Source: Chara braunii
Taxonomy: Eukaryota > Streptophyta > Charophyceae > Charales > Characeae
Direction: 5' to 3'
Length of the DNA: 34,021 nucleotides
Assembly: GCA_003427395.1 (NCBI GenBank)
Contig: BFEA01000367.1
Coordinates: 258,712-292,732 of the forward strand
The position numbers and the translations under genes were made by a program. Below, one piece after another: positions 22,445 to 31,497 of this stretch; the first letter of the stretch is position 1, and every line of letters starts with the position of its first letter. The notes beneath the pieces are model-generated. The model was not told the DNA's origin and ran no database searches. It saw nothing but the letters and a program-made list of their open reading frames with translations.

Positions 22445-22596
22445 GGGACGCTGGACCCGATTTCCAGCAGGTGCAGCTCCCCACCAATAGATGGAGCCTT
22501 CGTCGCAGGAGCCTACTTAATGGGGCTGCTCTTATCACCTCGTTAAGTAGGTTTTCCACTTGCGAAGTTTTAAAAAAAAAAAAAAAAAAAAAAAAA
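22445..22596 (+). other. LINE-A 3' UTR end: stem-loop (22512-22551) and 25-A tail
   Basis: CCTACTTAA (22512-22520) pairs perfectly with TTAAGTAGG (22543-22551) around a 22-base loop containing GCTCTTATCACCT. Some 20 bases later the element ends in 25 A (22572-22596). Related structures occur at the 3' ends at 1959-1998 and in LINE-B. Some plant L1 lineages are known to have a conserved 3' stem-loop recognised by the RT; assigning that role here is inference. Confidence 0.75.
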
Positions 22597-22601
22597 GGAG
22601 A
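22597..22601. repeat. Target-site duplication of LINE-A, right copy (GGAGA)
   Basis: Directly follows the poly(A) and matches 11602-11606. Confidence 0.85.
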
Positions 22602-23096
22602 ATGCCATGATGCAACGGGACATTTCGGCTACAGGAAGACTTGTGCTAACTTAGTACAACGGTTTTGGTGGCCTAACATGTTGGACGATGCAAAGAAGTA
22701 CGTACAGGCCTGTCAGGTCTGTCAGCGGGACAAGTCGCGAACTCAAGCTCCGCGTGGGTTACTCAAGCCTCTACCCATTCCTGTTGGTCAGGTCAGAGTA
22801 TCTCTATGGACTTCATGGATACTTTCGTAACCAGCAAGAATGGCAAGAGGCACATATTCGTCATAGTGGATAGGTTCACTAAGTACGCTAGACTAATCGC
22901 CATGCCAGAGACTGCCAGGACTGAGCAAGTCATCAAATTGTTCATGGACAACTGGGTGCATGACTTTGGACTTTTGAAAACAATAGTCAGCGACAGAGAT
23001 GTACGCTTCACAAGCAAGATGTGGAAGACGGCGGCTGAACAGATGGGCAGCCAGCTTCAGATGACTTCTGGGAATCATCCCGAAGCAAATGGGTAG
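22602..23096 (+). pseudogene. Gypsy integrase: zinc finger and first part of the catalytic core
   Basis: Integrase inserts the cDNA into the genome. The HHCC zinc finger has His at 22606 and 22621 (HDATGH) and Cys at 22711 and 22720 (CQVC). A frameshift at about 22795-22806 moves the reading to the frame of 22806, where the catalytic core begins with MDFMDTF (first catalytic Asp, 22809-22811). It goes on with FVIVDRFTKYARLI and VSDRDVRFTS (second Asp), then HPEANG. A TAG at 23094-23096 sits two codons before the third catalytic residue (Glu, 23100-23102). Related elements have Gln there, so a C-to-T change is the simplest explanation. Confidence 0.92.
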
Positions 23097-23913
23097 GCTG
23101 AACAGATGAACCGAGTGGTGCAGCATCTGCTGAGGCATTACATCAAGCCCAGCCAGGATGACTGGAATGAGAAATTACCTCTCATCGCCAGCCTGTACAA
23201 CAACGCTGTACACAGCACCACCGGCGCCAATCCTAATCAACTGCATCTAGGATGGAAACCTAGATCTGCTCTAGACTTCCGCCTGCCTAAAAACCGAACT
23301 GTTGCAACTCCTGAAACCATTGAATTTGGTGTCCAATATGAGAAACTGTTGCAGCAGACTGTCGAACACATCAAGAAATCTCAGGAAGTCATGATTGCTT
23401 CTAAGAACAATCATCGCCGACAATCCACATTTCAGGTAGGGGAACGTGTTTGGGTCAAGGCTAGTGAGTTGGGACAGGAGTTTGGCATCTCTAAGAAACT
23501 AATGCCTCAGTATTTTGGTCCCTGGGAAGTCCTGGACATTGTGGGGAATGATTTGGATGGTCCCTCGTACGTCATTCGTATCCCTGGTCACTTATGCACT
23601 TACCCTGTTTTTCACGCCTCCAAGCTTGCACCTTTCGCTGAGACAGCACTGTTCCCTTCACGAAGATCTATGCTGCCCCCAACCATGGATGGCCACGTGG
23701 ATGTTGACGACATCCTGGATCACAAAGACGCCTGTTCCCAAGCCACCAGGCAGGGGAAGACCTCCCAAACCTGCGAGGGAATACAGAGTACATTTTAGGC
23801 ATCATACGGATCCGAAGGAAGATCGATGGATCTCAAGGGAGGAACTTGTCAAGACAGCTCCTCAGATCGTGGCAGATTATGAGAAAAAACTGAAAGGGAA
23901 GGCACCAACATGA
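23097..23913 (+). pseudogene. Gypsy integrase C-terminal half and chromodomain-like tail with AT-hook-like motif
   Basis: Continues the core from the catalytic Glu (AEQMNRVVQ), then the C-terminal DNA-binding region with GERVWVKASEL, YFGPWEV and HASKLAPF, typical of the GPY/F module. A one-base frameshift at about 23700-23725 moves to the frame of 23515. The tail in that frame has VDVDDILDHK before the shift and YRVHFRHHTDPKEDRWISREEL after it, fitting the first and second halves of a chromodomain that could direct integration to marked chromatin. Between them lies GRGRPPKP (23749-23772), an AT-hook-like stretch. The reading ends at TGA 23911-23913, 25 bp before the polypurine tract. Confidence 0.85.
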
Positions 23914-23938
23914 AGCATCTCGGCGGACTTTCGAAGCT

Positions 23939-23951
23939 AAGGGGGATGGAA
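23939..23951 (+). other. Polypurine tract of the gypsy element
   Basis: AAGGGGGATGGAA lies directly before the TG of the 3' LTR. It is the RNase H-resistant primer for plus-strand DNA synthesis. Confidence 0.9.
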
Positions 23952-25144
23952 TGTGAGGAACAAACCCTCAAGGGGCCCTAACCGACATCACATTGTTTTG
24001 GGCTAAGGCCCCCACTAAGCCAAGTGCCCGCCCTAAGTGAAGGCGGGCCTGAATATTCGTCAAAGGCAAAATTTGACATTTCCATATGTGGGTATTCAGG
24101 CTCTCGCAGCACGCCAGTTGGTTGGGAAGACGCGTGAGCCTCACATTGCTGCGTCATACAGTTGGCCCAGGCCTTGACAGTTGCGCGTGGGCACACATAC
24201 ACAAAGCAGGGCCGATACATTGGGAAGCAGGCCTTCGGCCTTTGCAAAAACAGTAGTGCCAACGCACCTGCCGGGGAGCCCTGCACAGATGCATCAAACA
24301 ACCCAAGTCCGGAGACTCAGGCCGTGCCTAACTGCAAAGGGCACAGGCCCTCAACTGTAGTCTCGGGCCTGGGCACAGGGTCTGGGACCCAACCGGAAGC
24401 TACTGGAAGCTTCCAGCCAGGCCACGCGCAGCATCCGGGAGGCTGCCACTTCCACAAAAGGAAGGAAGCAGCCCAGGCCAGGCATTCTGGCCAGCGCTGG
24501 CAATGCGAAAGTGCTGTTGCGCTCTCGCTTAATGCTGCGCTGCTGCCAAGGGCGCTGATGGGGCCCGAGAGGTGAAGTGGGGCGCTGCAGGGCAGCGGGG
24601 CGCAGGCAGCCATAGCCGGGCTGCTGGGCGCCAGGGGGTACAACGGATGATCAGGTGGTCTTCAGGGAAGCGCCTGAGAGAAGGTTAACCGACCCCCCAA
24701 TTTTCACCGTCATTTAACCATACTTTACACCAATCTGTAGAGTGCACTTCTTACTAACATATTGTAAAAAAAAAACTGAAATAAAAATAAAAACATATAA
24801 TCAAGGTCGGATTGAGGGTGACGACATACGTACCTGGTACATGAAGAGAGGTCGGCGATGGTGTTGGCAGTCACGTACATTGGTCATCGAGAGTTCAAGT
24901 GATCCTGTTGTGTGAACCGACTGTAGGTAGGCTAGTCAGGTAGAGTAGGCTGGGTGCCGAGCACCAGACAGGAGAGAGCGACTTTGGATACTGTGTTGGT
25001 GTGGCCCATTACTTCATTGTATTGCTCTATATGAATGGTTTTCTCGGTGCATTTGTACTCTCTGCTTGGGACACGACTACTTGTTCAGCTGTGTGATTTC
25101 GCAACTTGGTTTTATGTATATCGCGCACACTCATATTCCTTGCA
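23952..25144 (+). repeat. 3' LTR of the gypsy element (1193 bp)
   Basis: Direct repeat of 5051-6148, starting TGTGAGGAAC and ending CCTTGCA. It is longer than the 5' copy because 127 bp (24671-24797) replace 16 bp. It lacks 20 bp near 25005 (TGTGGCCCATTACTTC versus a longer version in the 5' LTR). The hairpin near the start is weakened to 7 bp by one substitution (GCCCGCCC). Confidence 0.93.
24671..24797. mobile_element. 3'-LTR-specific segment with A-rich end, possible short retroposed insert
   Basis: Absent from the 5' LTR, where 16 unrelated bases (5766-5781) stand instead. The segment ends in GTAAAAAAAAAACTGAAATAAAAATAAAAAC, like the tail of a short retroposon. No clear target-site duplication and no tRNA-like head were seen, so it may equally be a filler from double-strand break repair, or ancestral sequence deleted from the 5' LTR. 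Confidence 0.4.
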
Positions 25145-25148
25145 CTTG
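25145..25148. repeat. Target-site duplication of the gypsy element, right copy (CTTG)
   Basis: Matches 5047-5050 and directly follows the terminal CA. Confidence 0.75.
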
Positions 25149-25149
25149 C

Positions 25150-25215
25150 TGCCTCTGCTAGGGAAGCTGATAGGAGCACACTCCCCTAACAACGCAGCCT
25201 GTGACTCTTGTCTAT
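25150..25215 (-). other. LINE-B 3' UTR stem-loop region, counterpart of the LINE-A 3' hairpin
   Basis: On the minus strand the sequence from CCAATAGACAAG onward aligns with the LINE-A 3' end. The loop motif TGCTCCTATCA is kept, while the flanking arms differ (GCTGC with GCAGC, AGGG with CCCT) yet still appear able to pair. Further left the sequence runs into the gypsy junction. Confidence 0.5.
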
Positions 25216-25696
25216 TGGTGGGGAGTATCACCTGCTGGAAACCGGGTCCAGTGTCCCTGATAATTACAGCAATCATAGTTCCTGTGGAAACCGAGTCCAG
25301 CGTCCCTGATGAAAAAGGATCTCTGGCACTGCTACCCCTTCACCCCTCGTTGGGGCACCTGATCTTGCTCTGGATTCTAGTAGCTAATTTCCGACTGATT
25401 AGGAACGAAAAATATGGCCACATTCCCTAATCTTTACCAAACCAACTCTGAGTCAAGGGAACCAAACAATGGGAGGGTAGAGGAAAAGGGTCCGGGAAAT
25501 CTGATAGCGGGCGAAGGGGATTAGGAGGATCCATATCAGTCCATTCATGGAAGATCAGGCGATAGTCCCTCTCAAAAACCTCTCTTTGGTCTTCCTTGTT
25601 TTCTCTCCTCCCCCTATTCCGATTTACTCTACCTATCTTACCCCCCTGAGGTCCCCCGAGCCAAGCGCCGCTAAATTGTTGAATGTGATGTAAGCT
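25216..25696 (-). other. LINE-B 3' UTR and end of ORF2, no readable gene
   Basis: Contains two similar GGAAACCGGGTCCAG-type phrases (near 25233 and 25286) that also occur once before the LINE-A tail, suggesting a small local duplication. A few stop-broken fragments remain of the C-terminal ORF2 block. Nothing else is recognised. Confidence 0.5.
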
Positions 25697-27250
25697 TTAT
25701 TTTTTGGAAGATAAAATTTGAATCTTTTCTTTATTTTTTTCCCATTGGCCTGTGAAAATTGTCTGTACTTGCAATTTAATAGATCCTGTAAATTCTGGTC
25801 CTTCCAGCTTTGCTCCCTCCATTTCTAAAGTACATATGGGCCCATATAAGGACCCTTCTTCATGTGATAAACAAGTTGTGAGAGAAGTCATCTTGTTGTT
25901 CCTGAGACCATGTCTCACATAGTATAGCCCTCCCATCCCAAGGCCAGTTCACTGAGGGGATTAAGGATTTCTAGATCTTGTCCCACCATCTCCATAGCCA
26001 GACCGCTCCTGGGCATTGAAGGAATATATGCTCGATGGTTTCAGGAATGTTTCTTGATGGGAAAACTGTTGAGCATGATTTACACCAAGGAAGTGCAATG
26101 CCTCTCTCCTCTAGCGTAGACCTGTCTATGATCCATTCATTGGTGGGGAGACATCGGTGGTCGATCTGCCATTGCAATGAGGCTACCTTTGTGGGTTTGC
26201 ATTTTATAGTTGTGAACCATTTGATCTTTCTAAGTGTTTCCTTGCTTACATTTAATGTTTCATCCATCTAGCTTCCACCTTCTCCCTTGATTTTATTCTT
26301 GGTCTCAGCAGACGGTAAGTTGATTTAACTGTCAGTCTGTGAAGAGAGCGGTTACACTTTCTTTGTTTCCCCAGTGGAACTATCCATACCCATGAGAGAG
26401 GGTCAAGCGCTAATTTGTTTATTGCACATGGAGGTTTAAAGGTCAGTCAACGGTCCTTGCATTTCAACACTCTGATTCTAAACACCTACTCAGACCGAAC
26501 CCAAACGGTTTCATTTGTTGGACTTTCCTTCAGCCAGTTGTTATGATTAATAGTAAATAGGGAAAGAAGAGAGGATCCGTCATCATTTACCATCACCACA
26601 TTACCTATATGTAGCGGGTCCGCCTGGATTCCTACCCAATCACTCTCCTTGAGCAGGGGGCCTTTCTTAAGGATCCTGAGTCATTCAATGAGGATAGATT
26701 CTAACAACTTTTTCTAATGCTCTTGCAGATCCTCTACAATAACGTAGAGAAGGCGAGAGGTTCATGACAGAGTATTAGTCCCTGACTTCTGGATTTCAAA
26801 TGTCACCTATCCCGAGGATGCCATTTTTCATTTATCCCTTCCAGGGGGACTCCAAACAGTGCAACGTCCTACCTTAAGAGCCGGTGATCCATCTGTTGTT
26901 AAAGAATGGTTGTTGACAAACCTCTTCCCACCAATTGGGTGAAACCTTGTTCGGTCGAGGTAACTTGCACCAAGTCTTGAGGAGTTGTGGCCAGAATTGA
27001 TCATTCTTGATATCCCTTCGTGTAGCCTGACGATGTGTTTCTAGTGTCTGGCCAAGGGTTTTGTTCTACCTTTAGGAATAAACCAACTACGGTTCTCCAT
27101 CCAAAACGAAGGATCTGTCCCTTCTGGGACCTCCGGGGCTAGTCGTGAGAGTTGTTGCTCTGCAAAAGCAAGCCAAGGGGTTTGTGGGTTGAAAAAAACT
27201 TGTTTGATCCACTGAATGGCAAGTGTCATGGCCTGGGTGGCAGGGTCCAT
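25697..27250 (-). pseudogene. LINE-B ORF2 C-terminal region with zf-RVT-like motif
   Basis: Minus-strand pieces at 27041-27250 (IQWIKQVFFNP ... FWMENRSWFIP), 25971-26267 (WQIDHRCLPTNEWI ... LPWCKSC ... TIEHIFLQCPGAVWLWRWW) and 25697-25936 (EMEGAKLEGPEFTGSIKL) match the LINE-A segments near 20500-20660, 21500-21750 and 21915-22000 in order. The Cys/His zf-RVT-like pattern is intact within its piece. Between about 26270 and 27040 the sequence aligns in position with LINE-A but is broken by many stops. Confidence 0.82.
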
Positions 27251-28877
27251 AATTCCTAGCCCTCCTTTTATCTTAGGTTGAATTACCGTCTGCCAGGCTA
27301 CCCTACTAATGATATTTTTATGATCGTGGTTACCTTTTCACAGAAAGGTTGTTATTTGCCTTTGTAAGGGTTTTAGTGTCAATTTATTAAGAGGCCATAT
27401 CGCCGACCTATACCATAGTGAAGCTAGGATCACATTGTTTACGACCAGCGATCGTTCAATAAGAGAGGTATGTTCTTCTTTCCACAACTTCATTTTAGGT
27501 AAAGCTAATTTGGAGATCCAGTCATTATTCATTGATAGTTTGCCTTCAGCAGACAGGGGAATACCTAACACTTTAATAGGAGCGGATGAGGGCAACCAAT
27601 TAATGCTCGGTTGTTCTTGAGATCTTACACCTTGATGGTGTATCCACCAACCTTGTGTTTTGGTTCTTCAATTTATCCTCATATCTGACAGGGAACAAAA
27701 CTTGCCCATTAACCTCTTGATTTCATCAAGTTGTCTCGAGAGGCTTCCACCATCCGAGAAAGGTCATCTGCGAACAAGGAGCATATTGGGAGAACTTCTT
27801 CTTGAATGTAGTTAATGTCAATACGTTTGATATCCTTATTGCAGTGTAAATTAGTTTTCAGGGCTTCCATTATGATGACAAACAAAAATAGGGCGATGGG
27901 GTCGCCTTGTCTCACCGAACGTTCTAATTCAATAGGAGGGGTCAAATTTTCATTCACCATCACGTTAGTTGTAGCATTGACGTGTATGATTTTTATCCAT
28001 CTTCAGAAACCACGACCAAAATTAATTTTTTCTAGACATTTGTCTAAGAAAAACCAGTCTACATGGTCATAAACCTTTTCAAAATCAATGAAGATGAAAA
28101 TTGCATTATGCTTTGATTGCCTCGAGAGTTTAACTAGTTCATTTACCAGTAGGATGTTGTCTTGGATATTCCTACCTTCAATGAAACCTGTCTGTGTGAG
28201 GTGTATAATGTCCGGCATAATCTTCAAGAGACGATTTATAAGTGTTTTTGCTGTCGGTTTGTAAACTACTGTGAGTAGAGTAATCGACCTATAGTTACGA
28301 ATGTTTGTTTTATCCCTTTTTTTGTATAATAAGATCAACACTCCTTGACCTACAACTTCTTCAATTTGGTCTAATACCCATACTGCATGATAATAATCCA
28401 TAAGATCTTGGGCTAGATAATCCGACATGACTCCGCAAAATTCTTTTGGAAAACCATCAATCCCTGGAGTTTTTTCCTCCTCCATTATTATGAGGGTTGC
28501 TCTGATTTCTTCTTTTGTGAGCGGTTTGTCAATCATTGTTTTTTGCTAATCTGATATGAATTTTGTCAATGGTATAAGAAAGTCTTCTATCTCTATTACT
28601 TTTTGGTTTTGAGGTTGGTGCTTGCATTCTGATGTGAAGAGAGTTTTGTAATAATCTCTTGCTATTTTTGTGCATGTTGCTGTAGATATCTCGAGAGAGT
28701 ATTGGTCCCCTTGGGAATCAGAGAGAACTTCAATAATCGAACGATCAACTCTGATTTTTGCCATAGCAAAAAATCAGGCATCCATAATCTAACCTCTGAC
28801 TCTGACCCCCTGCCAATGATGTTTCGTATATTCCAAGATTTTAGATTCGGGTCCATTGATTTCTTGAGTGATCTCAT
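27251..28877 (-). pseudogene. LINE-B ORF2: reverse transcriptase domain
   Basis: Pieces 28003-28536, 27709-27963 and 27338-27595 (minus) carry TPGIDGFPKEF, NYRSITLLTVVYK, FIDFEKVYDHVDW (motif A), SVRQGDPIALFLF (motif B), SLFADDLSRM (motif C) and LGIPLSAEGK. They include the FIEGRNIQDNILLVNELV segment that is two codons shorter in LINE-A. The pre-RT linker (IARDYYKTLFTSE) is in 28546-28764. Frameshifts separate the pieces, for example near 27965-28003, and the copy is inactive. Confidence 0.92.
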
Positions 28878-29887
28878 TTGGTTTGTTTTTTTATTCCAAC
28901 TCTATTTCTTGTTGTTTCACCTGGTGAAGCTGTTTTTGTAAATTGGTTTCCTATAAATGTCGTTGTTGGGCGAGCAGTTTATAATATTCATTGCATTTAC
29001 AACCCAAAAACAATAGGCTGTTGTTGAAGCACCGAATATCAACCTGGATATGATCCTTTTGTTTTCTCCAGAAAGACCATACGTTTTGTAGATATACTTT
29101 AAGTGTTAAGTTTATAAATACCCCTGCCTTGATCCGACGTTTTCCTGAACGAGAGTAAGGCTATGTTCATGGCATGATCAAGACTGGGGAATACGCTCTG
29201 CGATAAAATTTCTGCTAACTGGCACGCTCCTTCTAGCTCTTCTGACAAGAGAATTACATTTATTCAAGACTTCGAGGCTTTGGTTGTTTGACTCTTTTTG
29301 AAACAAGTATAGTTTTTTTTTGCAGGATGAAGTCGTCTTTATGCATCAAAAAGATTCAATGACCGATAAAGACCTTTAATGATTTGTTCATCTGTTTCTA
29401 TGTATACTGGGCAAGGCGAGGGGATGTGTCAGCGATCCAGTTGCCTATTTGGGGCTGCATTGAAATCCCCAACCATAATGATTGGTATACCTACTGAAAG
29501 GTGGTTTTTAATTGATTCAAAAAATCGTCGTCTTTCCCCTGTCTCATTTGGAGCATACACGCACAAGACTGTAACCACCTCTATTTCCAACATAGCCAAT
29601 AGATAGACCCATCTGCCTTCCTCTTTATCTGTCCCTCAATTTAGCGGTTCAATCCTAAAACTAGGGGGTAACCAGATTGCCACTCCTACACTACCTGGTC
29701 TAGGAGCGTGGACTCTGAAGGCTTGGTGGGACCAAATTTGTTTATGTGTGTGGTTGTGATCTGCGCTATCCATCAAGTGTGTTTCTTGTATACAGACTGC
29801 ATCAGGCCATTCTTTTCCTTGTACACCTCTGAATTGCTTCTGTATGGCCTTGCGTTTTGGTTGTTTAGCCAAAGCCAACCCGTTCAC
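28878..29887 (-). pseudogene. LINE-B ORF2: APE-type endonuclease
   Basis: Minus-strand reading from 29887 gives MNGLALAKQ, then WPDAVCIQETHLMD (catalytic Glu), FRVHAPRPGSVGVAIWLPP, a stop, then GRWVYLLAMLEIEVVTVLCVYAPNE, IIMVGDFNAAPN and, after further stops, a block ending SLDHAMN near 29175. All main motifs are present but are spread over two frames, with at least three stops. As in LINE-A, the canonical SDH is LDH. The sequence on to 28878 is the aromatic-rich linker before RT. Confidence 0.85.
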
Positions 29888-30260
29888 ATTAAGTGATCGA
29901 AAATCTAAATCAGTTGCCCTTTCAAGAAGTTTTCATTCCCTGTCTTTGTTATACATAACATCAAGGACATTTAATCCTACCATTGATACCCAATCTGCAG
30001 TCCGTACCCCTTATCCAAAAGTGAATTATAGGGTCAACCAGAGACCAAAGTCTAACTTACCCCCTGATTTTAGTATCTCTTGTCTATTTTTTAAGAGACG
30101 GGAGAGTAGGAACGTGACATCTACCTCATATCAAAAATCACTCGCCTTTACTTTCAGCTGTTGAGGTTCGACCAACATGTTCTAGGAGAACCAACGCAGA
30201 TTAACTACACGCTTGTGTTCATATCTGAGAAAGACAACTGTGGCCGACATTCTATGAGTA
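29888..30260 (-). other. LINE-B ORF1-ORF2 junction, no readable gene
   Basis: Corresponds in position to 17500-17770 of LINE-A. The minus-strand frames are short and broken. Nothing beyond loose similarity around the endonuclease start was seen. Confidence 0.4.
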
Positions 30261-31497
30261 TCAGTGGATAGGATGAGTACTGCAGATCCCCTTAGTGGAC
30301 GTTGTGTTTGAATGATTTTGACAATTTTTGTCTTGAAGCGGACTTCCCGTGTCAATGGTTGTCATTCTTCCCGGTAGGGAAGAGAGAAAACCTGCTTGCG
30401 TCCCTTGAACAGTCACTTCACCATTTGCAGCTCCTTGTGGTTCAGACAAATCCACCTCTTATTTCCCTTCTTTTAGTCTCATTGGTAGAAGAAATATTCC
30501 AGGTTTTGAAAATGTCCGCTCTGCATATCCGTTCGCCAAAGCCTTTGAAGTTTTTGTCTTTTGCTGATCAGGGAACCCTCCGTTGTCGGTATGGGGGGGA
30601 GGTAGATCAACTTTTCCTCTTCGTTTGTTTTTGCATGCAGCAGTTGGAGTTCTTTTGTGCCCTTTAATAAAGGCCTTCTTTCTTCATTGGGCCCCTCCTT
30701 GCTGTCTCCACCTGCGGATGATAAAGGTTGTTTCTCAGTTTCCTTTTTATTTTCCCCTTCGTTATAGATGCTCGCAGTAGGCTCAATTTATGGGGGTAGT
30801 TCGCGAATAACCGTGGCCCTGCTTACTGCTAATTCTTCATTTTTTTATTTTTTATTTTCCCATCAGCTATTAAGTAAGGCAGGTCAGTTCGAGGTTGGGG
30901 GAGGAGTGAGGATACTACTTCATTTCCATCATTCCGGTGCCATTCTGTTTCTTCATGCGTAAGTAGTAGGAACTTACGTTCCCTTGTAAGCTCCGGAACT
31001 ACCTCTTTGAGATGGTGTGTCAGTGCAGGCTCCACATCTACTCTGGGAGGTTCATCTTCATCATAGTCTTCCTCTTCCGGTCTGTCAGCAGCTTGAGTTG
31101 GGGATCCCATTCTTGGTTTTGTCCTGGCGGTGACCTGTTCTGACATTATGATGCATTCCTTTGTGAGCAGAATTGAATTATGAGGATCTTCATTTAGTGC
31201 ACCTTTTCCGTTGATTACTAGTGAGTTCTCGGTTGCCGTCTCCGTACTACTGCTGCTCGTATTATTTTGTGCGTTCTTGGGAACGACTGCATTTTTCTCT
31301 CTCATTTATTTTTCTGAGGTCTGGATATCACTTTGCGGGACTGTGACCCCTCCCCCCACGTTTTCCTCCTGTTCCTTTTCAGCATGTGAGTGTTCCGGAT
31401 CCGGGGGGGGTTGGAATCGCAATGCCACAATTGGCAGCAGGCGGAGGCGCAACTGGTGCCAACTTACCTCTTCTGGAAGACCATGTTCCAGTGCCAT
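30261..31497 (-). pseudogene. LINE-B acidic linker and ORF1 C-terminal segment
   Basis: Pieces at 31306-31497 and 30829-31305 read consecutively: LEHGLPEEVSWHQLRLRLL matches the LINE-A ORF1 end (VQGPPKDVTWDEISAKLL). An acidic, polar stretch follows with EEEDYDEDEPP and LKEVVPELTRERKF, the second of which is also recognisable in LINE-C near 2232. The 30261-30455 piece contains GEVTVQGTQA, shared with LINE-A. The segment is a real family feature of unknown function, kept in three copies. Confidence 0.6.

Larger units (their letters stand above)
11607..22596 (+). mobile_element. LINE-A: apparently full-length L1-like LINE inserted in gypsy pol
   Basis: The youngest insertion of the nest. Its order is a 5' tandem-repeat array (11632 to about 13480), 5' UTR, ORF1 (14002-16410), a long acidic linker (16432-17510), ORF2 with endonuclease (17773-18813), RT (18839-20584) and Cys/His tail (to about 22300), then a 3' UTR with stem-loop and 25 A (22572-22596). 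The junctions are fixed by the GGAGA duplication and by continuity of the gypsy integrase frame. The length shown is about 11.0 kb including a 100-N assembly gap. ORF2 has at least eight stops or frameshifts, so this copy cannot move by itself. ORF1, with a single stop, is the best preserved part. Confidence 0.92.
5051..25144 (+). mobile_element. Ty3/gypsy LTR retrotransposon (chromovirus-like), interrupted by LINE-A
   Basis: Two long direct repeats (5051-6148 and 23952-25144) begin TGTGAGGAAC and end CCTTGCA. Between them the order is PBS, leader, gag, protease, RT, RNase H, integrase, chromodomain-like tail, polypurine tract. This is the Ty3/gypsy order, with integrase after RT/RNase H. Without the nested LINE-A (11607-22596) the element is about 9.1 kb. 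It is dead: several in-frame stops, at least three frameshifts, a degenerate zinc knuckle and an altered protease triad. It sits in the 3' UTR of LINE-B, in the orientation opposite to that element. By eye the first 130 bp of the LTRs differ by five substitutions and one small indel, suggesting moderate age. Confidence 0.95.

Noticed and set aside
14698-23096. TAA/TAG read as glutamine (alternative genetic code known in some green algae)
   Set aside because: Several stops do stand where Gln is expected, but others replace Trp or are TGA, and frameshifts are frequent. Ordinary pseudogene decay explains all of them.
4645-25291. Other CTGATGA strings (near 4645, 11634, 16468, 18320, 25285) as hammerheads
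   Set aside because: None is followed by a stem II and GAAA with flanking stems. Only 33960-34019 meets all conditions.
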